From positions 62,001 to 126,000 of the forward strand of contig NZ_FQUS01000005.1 in the NCBI RefSeq assembly GCF_900129315.1: a DNA stretch of 64,000 nt. The letters are read 5' to 3'. The position numbers and the translations under genes were made by a program. Within the stretch, counting starts at the first letter, position 1. Each line of letters opens with the position of its first letter. Below are positions 46,808 to 55,201 of this stretch, piece after piece. Source of the stretch: Fodinibius roseus (GTDB lineage: Bacteria > Bacteroidota > Rhodothermia > Balneolales > Balneolaceae). The notes beneath the pieces are model-generated. The model was not told the DNA's origin. It ran no database searches and saw only the letters and a list, made by a program, of their open reading frames with translations.

Positions 46808-49153
46808 ATGTTAAAGAGAATAGGCATCCTATTTATTCTGGTTCTCTGTGCACATATGTTGTCATGGGGAAACAGTGCTGTAATTATCAAGAGCGTATAT
46901 CTTGATCCCGGCCTGGGGGATGCGGATATCTTCGTGCCGCTGGAATTTCTGTTGGAAGAAGTTGACAAGCGAACGTCCGACCCTTTGGAACAATCGGATC
47001 AGGTGGAGGGGGAAGGGGGACAAATACTGCTGGTGGCCCCTTCGTTTTCCGACTGGCCCGCCGGGTCGCAGGACCTGCGGCAGGCTTACCCGCTGCCGGG
47101 TGAAAAAGAAGGATACCGGATTTTGTCGATCGGTCGGCAAATTTACGTGCAGGGAACCGACTTCAGGGGTCTGCTGTACGGGATTGGTTATTTCCTGCGA
47201 AAGGCTGTCTACGCCGGTACCCTGCAATGGGAGGGAGCAAGCATCAGCACTGCCCCCGACAAGCCTGTTCGCGGCCACCAGATAGGCTTTCGCAATACGG
47301 CCAACTCCTATGATGCGTGGACGCCCGGGCAGTATGAGCAATACTTGCGAGATATGATCGTTTTCGGGACCAACAGCATTGAAAATACGCCCAGTTACGG
47401 AGAACAATCCCCTCACTTTACGCTGTCAAGGCGGCGAATGAATGTAGAACTGAGCCGTCTCAGCAAGAAGTACCGGCTGGATTACTGGATATGGACACCC
47501 ATTGAATTTGATCTCAGGAACAGGGAAAAAGCCGGGGCCTATCTGCGTCGGCAGGAGGAGCTGTACCGGGCGCTGCCCCGGCTGGATGCCGTTTTTATAC
47601 CGGGGGGCGACCCCGGGGACAATCCCCCGGAGCGGGTGCTGCCGATGATGGAGCAGATGGCGAGAACCCTCAAAAAGCATCACCCGGAGGCCCGTCTGTG
47701 GCTTTCGCTGCAGGGATTTAGCCCGCAAGAAAGCCAGTTCGTCTACGACTACCTGGCGAGACAATCTCCCCGGTGGATGGGCGGGCTGGTCGCCGGTCCC
47801 GGCAGTCCCCCGATGGCTGAAACCCGCGCGGCGTTGCCGGAACAGTATGCCCTTCGTCACTACCCGGATATTACCCATACCGTTCGGTGTCAATATCCCA
47901 ACTGGTGGTGGGACCCGGCCTATAACTTTACCCTCGGCCGGGAGCCGATCAATCCACAGCCGCGGCGATACCGGAATATTGTTCGCCATACAGAGGAATA
48001 TACCGATGGGTTCATCACCTATTCCGATGGCATGCATGACGACCTGAATAAGATGATATGGTCCCAGCTGGGGTGGGATAAGGCAACAGATCCCGGTGAT
48101 TTGGTAAAAGACTACGCCAACTACTTCCTGGATTCCCACATGGCCGATCGCATCGCAGACGCACTTTTCGCTCTTGAGCAAAATTGGGATGGTGCGGTAA
48201 AATATAACGGCTCCGTTACCGGAACGCTCCGGTTGTGGCAAACTGTGAGTCGCGACCGGGAGCTTGATAATACGGGCAATGAGTGGCGCTGGAACATGTA
48301 TCTGCTGCGGGCCTATTACGATGCGCTGGTTAGAAAGCGCTTTATCTATGAGGAGAAACTGGAGCAACAGGCGAATGCCGTGATGCAAAAAAGCAAAGAA
48401 CTGGGGTCGGCAGCCGTAATAGATTCTGTGAAGGGGATATTGAACCGTGCGGAATCCTATGTTGAACATGATCCCTGGAAAGACCGGATTTACAGCCTTG
48501 CCGATGAGCTGTTCAGGGAGATCGGTTACCAGTCGAGCGTACCGCTGTACCGGGCAAAAAACCCGGAGCGGAGCGCTATCCTGGATTTTGTCGATCGTCC
48601 CCTGAACAACCGGTGGTGGATCGAATCCGAATTTGAGCGGATATCCGGCTGGACGGAATCCAGGAAGGTAGAGCGCCTGGTTCAAGTGGGAAGCTGGGAA
48701 ACACCTGGAAAGGGAAGCTTCTACGACGATGTCGGAAACGTGTACAAAAGTCCCCACGTCGTAAAACTGCAGGCTCCTGATAACGACCCGTTGTTTGAGC
48801 TGAGTGATAACCCTGGTTTCGATTGGTGGGAGGAGGGGTACAGCAAGGCACGGCTTTCCTGGATGAGCAGCATGCGCTGGCCGGTTATGCAGTACCGGGG
48901 GCTGGATCCCGGTGCTCGCTACATTATACGTCTGACGGGAGTGGGGGAGTTTTACACCTATGCTGACGGCCAGCCACTGGAGGCGGTCACAGAACGAAAA
49001 GAAACCGGCGAGATCATAGAGCTGGATGTCCCCCGTACCCTTACCAGGGACGGGACTCTGAGGCTCACATGGCAGAACAAAGATGAGCGTCACCTGAACT
49101 GGCGGCAGCACTCGCGGTTGAACGAAATTTGGTTAATCAAAGAAGCGCTTTGA
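46808..49153 (+). CDS. Secreted glycoside hydrolase, GH20/GH67-like architecture
   Basis: A 781-residue secreted protein from the ATG at 46808 (MLKRIGILFILVLCAHML, signal peptide). Residues ~25-140 look like the alpha/beta N-terminal domain that precedes GH20 hexosaminidases and GH67/GH115 glucuronidases, ending in YVQGTDFRGLLYGIGYFLRK. A (beta/alpha)8 domain follows: KPVRGHQIGFRNTANSYDAW, WIWTPIEFD, then AVFIPGGDPGDNPPERVLP. The GGD-x site is where GH20 enzymes have GGDE, but the Glu is Pro here. A helical region (~470-560) and a C-terminal beta domain with YIIRLTGVGEFYTYADGQPL close it. The exact family and substrate are unknown; acidic sugar or hexosamine are the candidates. Confidence 0.75.
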   Translation: MLKRIGILFILVLCAHMLSWGNSAVIIKSVYLDPGLGDADIFVPLEFLLEEVDKRTSDPLEQSDQVEGEGGQILLVAPSFSDWPAGSQDLRQAYPLPGEKEGYRILSIGRQIYVQGTDFRGLLYGIGYFLRKAVYAGTLQWEGASISTAPDKPVRGHQIGFRNTANSYDAWTPGQYEQYLRDMIVFGTNSIENTPSYGEQSPHFTLSRRRMNVELSRLSKKYRLDYWIWTPIEFDLRNREKAGAYLRRQEELYRALPRLDAVFIPGGDPGDNPPERVLPMMEQMARTLKKHHPEARLWLSLQGFSPQESQFVYDYLARQSPRWMGGLVAGPGSPPMAETRAALPEQYALRHYPDITHTVRCQYPNWWWDPAYNFTLGREPINPQPRRYRNIVRHTEEYTDGFITYSDGMHDDLNKMIWSQLGWDKATDPGDLVKDYANYFLDSHMADRIADALFALEQNWDGAVKYNGSVTGTLRLWQTVSRDRELDNTGNEWRWNMYLLRAYYDALVRKRFIYEEKLEQQANAVMQKSKELGSAAVIDSVKGILNRAESYVEHDPWKDRIYSLADELFREIGYQSSVPLYRAKNPERSAILDFVDRPLNNRWWIESEFERISGWTESRKVERLVQVGSWETPGKGSFYDDVGNVYKSPHVVKLQAPDNDPLFELSDNPGFDWWEEGYSKARLSWMSSMRWPVMQYRGLDPGARYIIRLTGVGEFYTYADGQPLEAVTERKETGEIIELDVPRTLTRDGTLRLTWQNKDERHLNWRQHSRLNEIWLIKEAL

Positions 49154-49423
49154 AAACTGCGCCGCGGTTGTTTTTGGTGTCCGAAGGCAGCATAATTTAA
49201 AAGGATATATATATATATGACCGTTCAATTGCGACATGAAGCGGTAAAGCAGAGTGGTAGAATTTTTTTAAATAAAGGCTTTGAATGCACAAAAATACAG
49301 ATTTTGCCATAAGATCGGTTTTGCAAAAAGTTCTAAGTAGTTGTGGGTCTTTTGTGGTTAAAATATTAAACGATTCAGTGGAAAAATATACGGTAACAAA
49401 CAAAAATTTTAGACATAAAAGAG

Positions 49424-51607
49424 ATGATTAAGACAACTTGGTTTTTGGTTCTGTTATTACTGCTGCAATGGACGGGGATAAACGCGCAATCCTTTGAGGA
49501 TAGCGCCTATCCCCAGCCGGTGTCGAAGAAATACGCGGTTCGGGAGACAGATGGAGATCTCCGGATGAAAAAAATGGTCATTGACCGGGATGACAATGTG
49601 TTTGCGCTCACCAACCAGGGATTGTTTGTTATAATTGAAGATCAGCTGGTCCCCGACCGGCGATACCGTCCCCTTGCCGACAAAAATCCGGTGGATATAA
49701 CCATCCAGTCCGGGACCGGAATACTGTATTATTTATATGACGACCATTACCTGTCGAATGCCCATGCCGGCAAACCCTACGGGTCATTTGCGTCACAGGA
49801 GTATACGGATATCGCCGTCAATGAAAGCGGGGATGTGCTGCTTGCGGGAGATAAGCATATCGCACTTGATACGAACCGGGGCCGGGAGACCGGGACCCTG
49901 GAGGAACCTATACGGGCTATCAAAAGTCATGGAGACGATTTCTTTTTGCAAACCGGTACGGGGATCCACCGGTATGAGAACGGGCAGGCCCGGCAAGTGG
50001 TCGAGGATGCGCATATTATGGACTGGACATTCGGCGGGGAGGCGTTGTTTGTTTCCAACGAAAAAGGATACTATGCTGTATCTGCCGAAAGCTGGGAGGA
50101 AAAAGAATCACTGAGGACGAAGATACCGGTGATCCCGGCTACCTCCCTGGCATACCGGGAGGGACGCCTGTGGGCCGGCTCCGACATCGGGATGTACGCC
50201 ACACAAAACCTGGAGGATTACCGGTACTACGCCTCCCGGAGATGGCTGCAGGACGACCGGGTGCTGGATGTGGCCGTAGATTCGGAGGGGAACGCTTATG
50301 CGCTGACGGAGCAGGGAATATCGGAGGTGCATTTTAAAGAGATGACCCTGAAGGACAAAGCCGACTATTTTTATGACCGGATCCGGAAACGGCACCTGCG
50401 GTACGGTTTGATAGGCGAGGTGAGAATGAGTGAGCCCGGCGACCTGACAACGATGGAGATGCACGATACGGATAATGACGGGCTGTGGACCTCCTTCTAC
50501 CTGGGCAGTGAGGTATTCAGGTATGCTGCGACGGGGGCCGAAGAAGCCAAAGAGCACGCCCTTGAGTCGTTCGAAGCATTTGAACGGCTGATTTCCATAA
50601 ATCCGCTGGAGGGCTTTCCGGCACGGACTTTCGAGCGGAAAGGATACCGGGTGTCCGGGGGACCTGAGGACTGGCGTCCCGGCGTGGATGAAAAGTGGGA
50701 GTGGAAAGGTACAACCAGCAGTGATGAATTCGTGGCCTACATATGGGTCGCCGGTATCATCAATCAATACCTTGATTTGACTGCCAGGGAGGAAGACCGG
50801 GTCGCCCGGTTTATCGATCAGATTATGAGTCATATCATTGACAATGACTACTATTTCGTCGATATCGATGGGGAGCCAACGCTCTGGGGACGCTGGAACC
50901 CGGAATATGTCAACTGGTATCCCGAAACGGTGGTGGACCGCAAGCTGGGCAGTACAACGATTACGGCGGGACTCCAACTGGCCTATAAGCTGACGGGAAA
51001 AGAGATCTATAAAGAGGAGATGCAGCGCTTGTTCGAGGAGCATGGCTACCTGGATAATATTAAGATACCATTGGAAAAAATCGGTCCCACGCCGGGATAT
51101 ATCTATAAAGGACACGATATGGGTGACGGGGGCTGGAACCACTCCGATGATGAAATGGCCTTTCTTACCTATTGGGTGTTATATCATTACGCCCTGAACG
51201 ATGAGCTTCAGCAAACGTATGCGGAGGTCATCACCGACCACTGGGATATCGAAAAGCCGGAGCGCAATGCCCTGTGGAACCTGATCACCTACGGCACGTC
51301 CGGGGATATCGACCTTTCTTCGGTGCAATGGCACCTCAGAGAATTTCAGCTCGATATGATTCGGTGGGATGTCAAAAACTCGCACCGCAAGGATCTGGAA
51401 TTCCTGGAGCCTAATTTCAGGGGACAAACAACCAGGGAATTGCTTCCGCCCGGGGAACGGGAAACGCACCGGCATAATGCCAATCCCTTTGACCTTGATG
51501 AGGGGAACGGGGGACTCAGATCCCTGGCCGGCGATGAGTATTTGCTGCCGTACTGGATGGGCAGATACCTGGATGTCATTGTTCCTGTAACCAACGCAAA
51601 GCATTAA
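49424..51607 (+). CDS. Secreted two-domain protein: N-terminal propeller, C-terminal alpha/alpha barrel
   Basis: A 727-residue protein with signal peptide MIKTTWFLVLLLLLQWTG to INAQ. Residues ~35-300 show repeated short beta blades (MVIDRDDNVFALTNQGLFV, DIAVNESGDVLLAG, SLAYREGRLWAGSDIGMYAT, VAVDSEGNAYALTEQGI), a two-component-regulator-type propeller. From ~310 on, helices dominate, with MEMHDTDNDGLWTSFYLGS and aromatic loops (YWVLYHYALND), as in alpha/alpha toroid enzymes such as epimerases and unsaturated glucuronyl hydrolases. No characterised homologue is known to me. Lies three bases before the NagX-like gene, so co-transcribed. Confidence 0.78.
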   Translation: MIKTTWFLVLLLLLQWTGINAQSFEDSAYPQPVSKKYAVRETDGDLRMKKMVIDRDDNVFALTNQGLFVIIEDQLVPDRRYRPLADKNPVDITIQSGTGILYYLYDDHYLSNAHAGKPYGSFASQEYTDIAVNESGDVLLAGDKHIALDTNRGRETGTLEEPIRAIKSHGDDFFLQTGTGIHRYENGQARQVVEDAHIMDWTFGGEALFVSNEKGYYAVSAESWEEKESLRTKIPVIPATSLAYREGRLWAGSDIGMYATQNLEDYRYYASRRWLQDDRVLDVAVDSEGNAYALTEQGISEVHFKEMTLKDKADYFYDRIRKRHLRYGLIGEVRMSEPGDLTTMEMHDTDNDGLWTSFYLGSEVFRYAATGAEEAKEHALESFEAFERLISINPLEGFPARTFERKGYRVSGGPEDWRPGVDEKWEWKGTTSSDEFVAYIWVAGIINQYLDLTAREEDRVARFIDQIMSHIIDNDYYFVDIDGEPTLWGRWNPEYVNWYPETVVDRKLGSTTITAGLQLAYKLTGKEIYKEEMQRLFEEHGYLDNIKIPLEKIGPTPGYIYKGHDMGDGGWNHSDDEMAFLTYWVLYHYALNDELQQTYAEVITDHWDIEKPERNALWNLITYGTSGDIDLSSVQWHLREFQLDMIRWDVKNSHRKDLEFLEPNFRGQTTRELLPPGERETHRHNANPFDLDEGNGGLRSLAGDEYLLPYWMGRYLDVIVPVTNAKH

Positions 51608-51610
51608 ACT

Positions 51611-52714
51611 ATGACTGACAAACCGCTTTCAAAACGATTGATCTCCCTGGATTTTTTCCGCGGCATAACCATAGGGGCCATGATTATTGTCAACACCCCG
51701 GGGGCGCATGAGTATGTTTTTGGTCCCCTCGCCCATGCCGAGTGGAACGGCATAACGCCTACGGACTATATTTTCCCCTTTTTTATTTTCATCGTAGGCG
51801 TTTCCATAGTCCTTGCGTACACCAAGTATCTTTCCAGGGGAAGAAAGCGGGGCGAGATGGTACCGAAAATCGTAAAGCGGAGCCTCATTATTTTCGGGCT
51901 TGGATTGTTTCTGAATTTATTTCCGGGCTTTGACTTTGCGAATATCCGCATTCCGGGGGTACTGCAGCGGATTGCTCTTGTATTCTTTGCCTGTGCGCTG
52001 ATGTTCCTGTATACGTCACGGCGAACGCAGTGGTGGATTGGCGGGGGCCTACTGGTCGCATACTGGCTGATCATTGCCTTGATTCCCCACCCGGAACAGG
52101 GGCTGTCGCTGGCTGAGCCCGGAAAGAATATTGCTGCGTGGATCGATCATACCTTCATTCCGGGCAGTTTATACCAGGGGACGTGGGACCCCGAGGGTAT
52201 TCTCAGTACGCTGCCGGCTATTGTTACAGGTATAACGGGCATGATTGCCGGATATGTCATTGTGAGTGACCGGCCGAGTGAGCGAAAAGTTATCGCGTTG
52301 ATGGTGGGAGGACTCCTTGCCTTTGTGCTGGGCAATATGTGGGGCTGGGCCTTCCCGCTGAACAAGCACCTGTGGACGAGCTCATTTGTGCTGTATACCT
52401 CCGGACTTGCTTCCATGGTGCTTGGGGCCTGTTATTACTGGATTGATATTCTGGACAAATCCGAAGGTACGTTTGCGGGCGTGGTTTTCGGAACCAATGC
52501 GATTACCGCTTACGTCATTTCGGGTATCCTTCCCGTGGTGACGCACTCGGCCTGGCTGGGAGACGCAAGCTTGCGGTCGCTGTTTATGTCGGGGGGGACG
52601 GGAGTCGGACTGAATCCCTACCTCGTCTCTTTCCTGTGGGCGCTATTCTTCTGTTTCCTCTGCTATATCCCGGTATATTACCTGTACAAGAACAGAATAT
52701 TCATAAAAGTTTGA
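51611..52714 (+). CDS. NagX-type membrane acyltransferase (heparan-alpha-glucosaminide N-acetyltransferase family)
   Basis: A 367-residue inner-membrane protein with about ten helices. KRLISLDFFRGITIGAMIIV followed by NTPGAHEYVFGPLAHAEWNG is the characteristic opening of the COG4299/DUF5009 branch related to human HGSNAT, with the conserved His in the first loop. ITPTDYIFPFFIFIVGVSI is the next signature. The human enzyme moves acetyl from cytosolic acetyl-CoA to a glucosamine amine across the membrane; bacterial members sit in N-acetylglucosamine or amino-sugar gene clusters. Start at ATG 51611, three bases after the previous gene. Its role here in N-acetylating an imported glucosamine is an inference. 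Confidence 0.85.
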   Translation: MTDKPLSKRLISLDFFRGITIGAMIIVNTPGAHEYVFGPLAHAEWNGITPTDYIFPFFIFIVGVSIVLAYTKYLSRGRKRGEMVPKIVKRSLIIFGLGLFLNLFPGFDFANIRIPGVLQRIALVFFACALMFLYTSRRTQWWIGGGLLVAYWLIIALIPHPEQGLSLAEPGKNIAAWIDHTFIPGSLYQGTWDPEGILSTLPAIVTGITGMIAGYVIVSDRPSERKVIALMVGGLLAFVLGNMWGWAFPLNKHLWTSSFVLYTSGLASMVLGACYYWIDILDKSEGTFAGVVFGTNAITAYVISGILPVVTHSAWLGDASLRSLFMSGGTGVGLNPYLVSFLWALFFCFLCYIPVYYLYKNRIFIKV

Positions 52715-52778
52715 CTTATTTTTTCGTTGGATTCAAGGACCTTATTTAAATAAAATACAGAACATCAAAAAAACGATT

Positions 52779-53843
52779 ATGAGATATTTGCTATGTTTGT
52801 ATATGTTGACCTTTCTGCTGTTTGCAGTGGCTTCCACTCCTCTTCAGGCCCAGCAGGATACCTACGCTGAAAAACTGGGATATCCCCGGGACGCAAAAGT
52901 GTTGATTATGCATGTAGACGATGCCGGGATGTCCTGGGATTCGAATAAGGGTACCCGGGAGGCCATCGAAAACGGCGCAGCCAACTCGTTCAGTATTATG
53001 ATGCCCTGTCCCTGGGTGCCGGGCATCGTAAAATATGTTAAAGAAAATCCCCGATCCGATGCCGGATTGCACCTGACACTTACATCGGAATGGGATGACT
53101 ATCGCTGGGGACCGCTAATGGGCAAGCCGGCGGTGCCGGGACTGGTGGATAAAGAAGGCTGCTTCTGGGGGTCGGTCGACCAGGTCGTTGAGCACGCTTC
53201 GCCGGATGAGGTTGAAGCAGAGATCAGAGCCCAGGTCGAGCGGGCGCTCACCATGGGATTTCGTCCCACGCACCTGGATTCCCATATGGGGACCCTCTTC
53301 GCGGACCGTGCGTTCCTGGAGCGTTATATCAGAGTCGGTGCGGACTACAATATTCCCGTTATGTTTCCCGGGGGACACCTGTCATTTTTGAAGGAGGACT
53401 ACCGGCAGGAAACGATCCGCGAACTGAAGGAAAGCGGACAGTGGAAAGAGGGGATGGAAGTGCCTACGCCCGATCTGCTGGATCAGGCGCCTGAAATGGG
53501 AAAAAAAATATGGTCGATGGGACTGCCGGTACTCGATGATCTTCATAACGTCAGCGGCTGGAAGTACCCGGGGGATAAAAAGCCTACGGACGAGCAGCTG
53601 CAGCGGTTCCATACGGAGAAATATATTGAGACGATTGATGAATTGAAGCCCGGACTGACGATGGTCATAATGCACTGTACGGATCCGTCGGAGATATTCG
53701 GGGATATTTCCTCCTCCGGGCTGCGTCGCAAGGGCGATCTGCTGGCGATGACGGATCCCGCGTTGAAGCGATACCTAGAGGAGGAAAACATCATCCTGAC
53801 CACATGGCGGGAAGCAATGGAGCGGCGGCAAAAGGTCAATTAG
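52779..53843 (+). CDS. ChbG/YdjC-family carbohydrate deacetylase, exported
   Basis: A 354-residue deacetylase with signal peptide MRYLLCLYMLTFLLFAVAST to LQAQ, so acts in the periplasm or outside. Metal-binding and catalytic motifs are HVDDAGMSWD (Asp47-Asp48), DAGLHLTLTSEWDD, and the distal HLDSHMGTLF with its two His; GWKYPGDKK and MVIMHCTDPSEIF close the fold. ChbG removes the N-acetyl group of GlcNAc in chitobiose or its phosphate (E. coli); HpnK-like relatives act on hopanoid sugars. Coding 64 bases after the NagX-type gene. That an acetyltransferase and a deacetylase are adjacent is notable. Confidence 0.87.
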   Translation: MRYLLCLYMLTFLLFAVASTPLQAQQDTYAEKLGYPRDAKVLIMHVDDAGMSWDSNKGTREAIENGAANSFSIMMPCPWVPGIVKYVKENPRSDAGLHLTLTSEWDDYRWGPLMGKPAVPGLVDKEGCFWGSVDQVVEHASPDEVEAEIRAQVERALTMGFRPTHLDSHMGTLFADRAFLERYIRVGADYNIPVMFPGGHLSFLKEDYRQETIRELKESGQWKEGMEVPTPDLLDQAPEMGKKIWSMGLPVLDDLHNVSGWKYPGDKKPTDEQLQRFHTEKYIETIDELKPGLTMVIMHCTDPSEIFGDISSSGLRRKGDLLAMTDPALKRYLEEENIILTTWREAMERRQKVN

Positions 53844-53936
53844 TTTAATGCCGGGCAGGGGCCGCTGTGCTAAGGGGTCGGATAAGGCTGATAAAGACTG
53901 TGATAGGATATGATACACAGCATTTATTATTGACGA

Positions 53937-53951
53937 GAGTTTTGAAAACTC
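53937..53951. promoter_or_regulatory. Perfect palindrome between the two halves of the glycan region
   Basis: GAGTTTT-G-AAAACTC, a perfect 15-base palindrome, lies 116 bases before the sialidase-like gene at 54067 and 94 bases after the deacetylase stop. Candidate operator; no second copy was noticed in the window. Confidence 0.35.
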
Positions 53952-54066
53952 ATCGAATAGGCTGACCTGCCGTCCGTTGAGCGTCTCATTTTAACTGACC
54001 GCAGCGCGAATACCCGGGACAGGCGGTACTGCAAGGGTTTCTTAACATACATAAAAAAGAAAGAGC

Positions 54067-55200
54067 ATGATGATATACCCACTTTTAACGACAAACAGAC
54101 TTTTTTTCAACATTTCCAGGCTCGTTTTATGCTGTATGTGGATGGCCGGCGCACTGCTCTTTGCCGGCTGCCAGTCATCAGAATCCCGGCAAGAATCCAC
54201 CGGTGATTTGCCGGTAAAGGATTTTGTGTTTGAGAAAAGTAAAGGTTTTGACCAGGCCCATGCTTCGACCATTGCCAACCTCAATGAGGAGGAATTTGTC
54301 GTTGCCTGGTTCGGCGGTACCGAAGAAAAGCATGATGACGTAGGAATATGGATTTCCAGGGGACATCCCGGGAACTGGTCAACTCCCCGGGAACTGGTGA
54401 AGGTACGGGAGGATCCTCACTGGAATCCGGTGCTGTTCAGAACACCCGGCGGAGAAATTATCTTGTACTTTAAAGTGGGAAAAGAAATTCCCGAATGGGA
54501 GACCTGGTATACGGTCTCTTCCGATGGAGGAGACACATGGAGCAAGGCCCGGGAACTGGTTCCGGGAGACAAAGGCGGACGGGGACCGGTTAAAAATAAG
54601 CCGATTGTGCTCTCGAATGGCGACTGGCTGGCACCGGCCTCACACGAGGGCGACCGGTGGCGGGTTTTTGTCGACCGAAGTAGCGACAGCGGCGAAAGCT
54701 GGACGGCCGGCGATTATATCCCCATAGATACCTCCGAGTTCCGGGGCAAGGGTGCCATTCAGCCCACGCTGTGGGAGTCGCAACCGGGTCATGTTCATAT
54801 GCTGGTGCGAACATCCGCCGGGGTCATCGGCAGAAGCGATTCCGAAGATTACGGGAAAAGCTGGTCACCGCTCTATGAGACATCGCTGCCGAATCCCAAC
54901 AGCGGTATCGACCTGGCCAAGCTACCGGACGGTACCCTGGTCCTGGCCTATAACCCGGATGATGAGAACTGGGGCGACCGGGCACCGCTGACACTGGCCG
55001 TCTCGGAGGATAACGGGGAGAGCTGGCCGTACAAACTGGATATCGAAACGGGAGATCCGGAGGATGAATTTTCCTATCCCTCTGTTATTTCCCGGGGAGA
55101 CACGGTAGCCGTCGTGTATACCTGGCAGCGCCGGAGAGTCGCTTTCTGGTCGGGTACGACAGAACAAATTAAAGCACAAACAGCTGACGACAACCAGTAA
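54067..55200 (+). CDS. Sialidase-like BNR/Asp-box lipoprotein
   Basis: A 377-residue lipoprotein; the signal ends ALLFAGC with Cys35. Four Asp boxes (SxDxGxxW) mark a six-bladed sialidase-fold propeller: SSDGGDTW, SSDSGESW, SEDYGKSW and SEDNGESW. An N-terminal HASTIANLNEEEFVVAWFGG matches the family in which an Arg/His-rich start precedes the first blade, as in PF13088 proteins, which include sialidases and other glycan-active exo-enzymes. The full sialidase triad (Arg, Glu, Tyr) is not confirmed by eye. It lies one base before the next gene, so operonic. A glycosidase releasing a terminal acidic sugar is the best guess. Confidence 0.8.
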   Translation: MMIYPLLTTNRLFFNISRLVLCCMWMAGALLFAGCQSSESRQESTGDLPVKDFVFEKSKGFDQAHASTIANLNEEEFVVAWFGGTEEKHDDVGIWISRGHPGNWSTPRELVKVREDPHWNPVLFRTPGGEIILYFKVGKEIPEWETWYTVSSDGGDTWSKARELVPGDKGGRGPVKNKPIVLSNGDWLAPASHEGDRWRVFVDRSSDSGESWTAGDYIPIDTSEFRGKGAIQPTLWESQPGHVHMLVRTSAGVIGRSDSEDYGKSWSPLYETSLPNPNSGIDLAKLPDGTLVLAYNPDDENWGDRAPLTLAVSEDNGESWPYKLDIETGDPEDEFSYPSVISRGDTVAVVYTWQRRRVAFWSGTTEQIKAQTADDNQ

Positions 55201-55201
55201 A

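Noticed and set aside
47426-49111. 561-codon open frame on the minus strand
   Set aside because: It is exactly antisense to the GH20/GH67-like gene, with no family likeness; it is a shadow of codon bias.
49205-49218. AT dinucleotide run
   Set aside because: A short ATATAT run in a promoter-like AT-rich spacer; too short to be a meaningful microsatellite.
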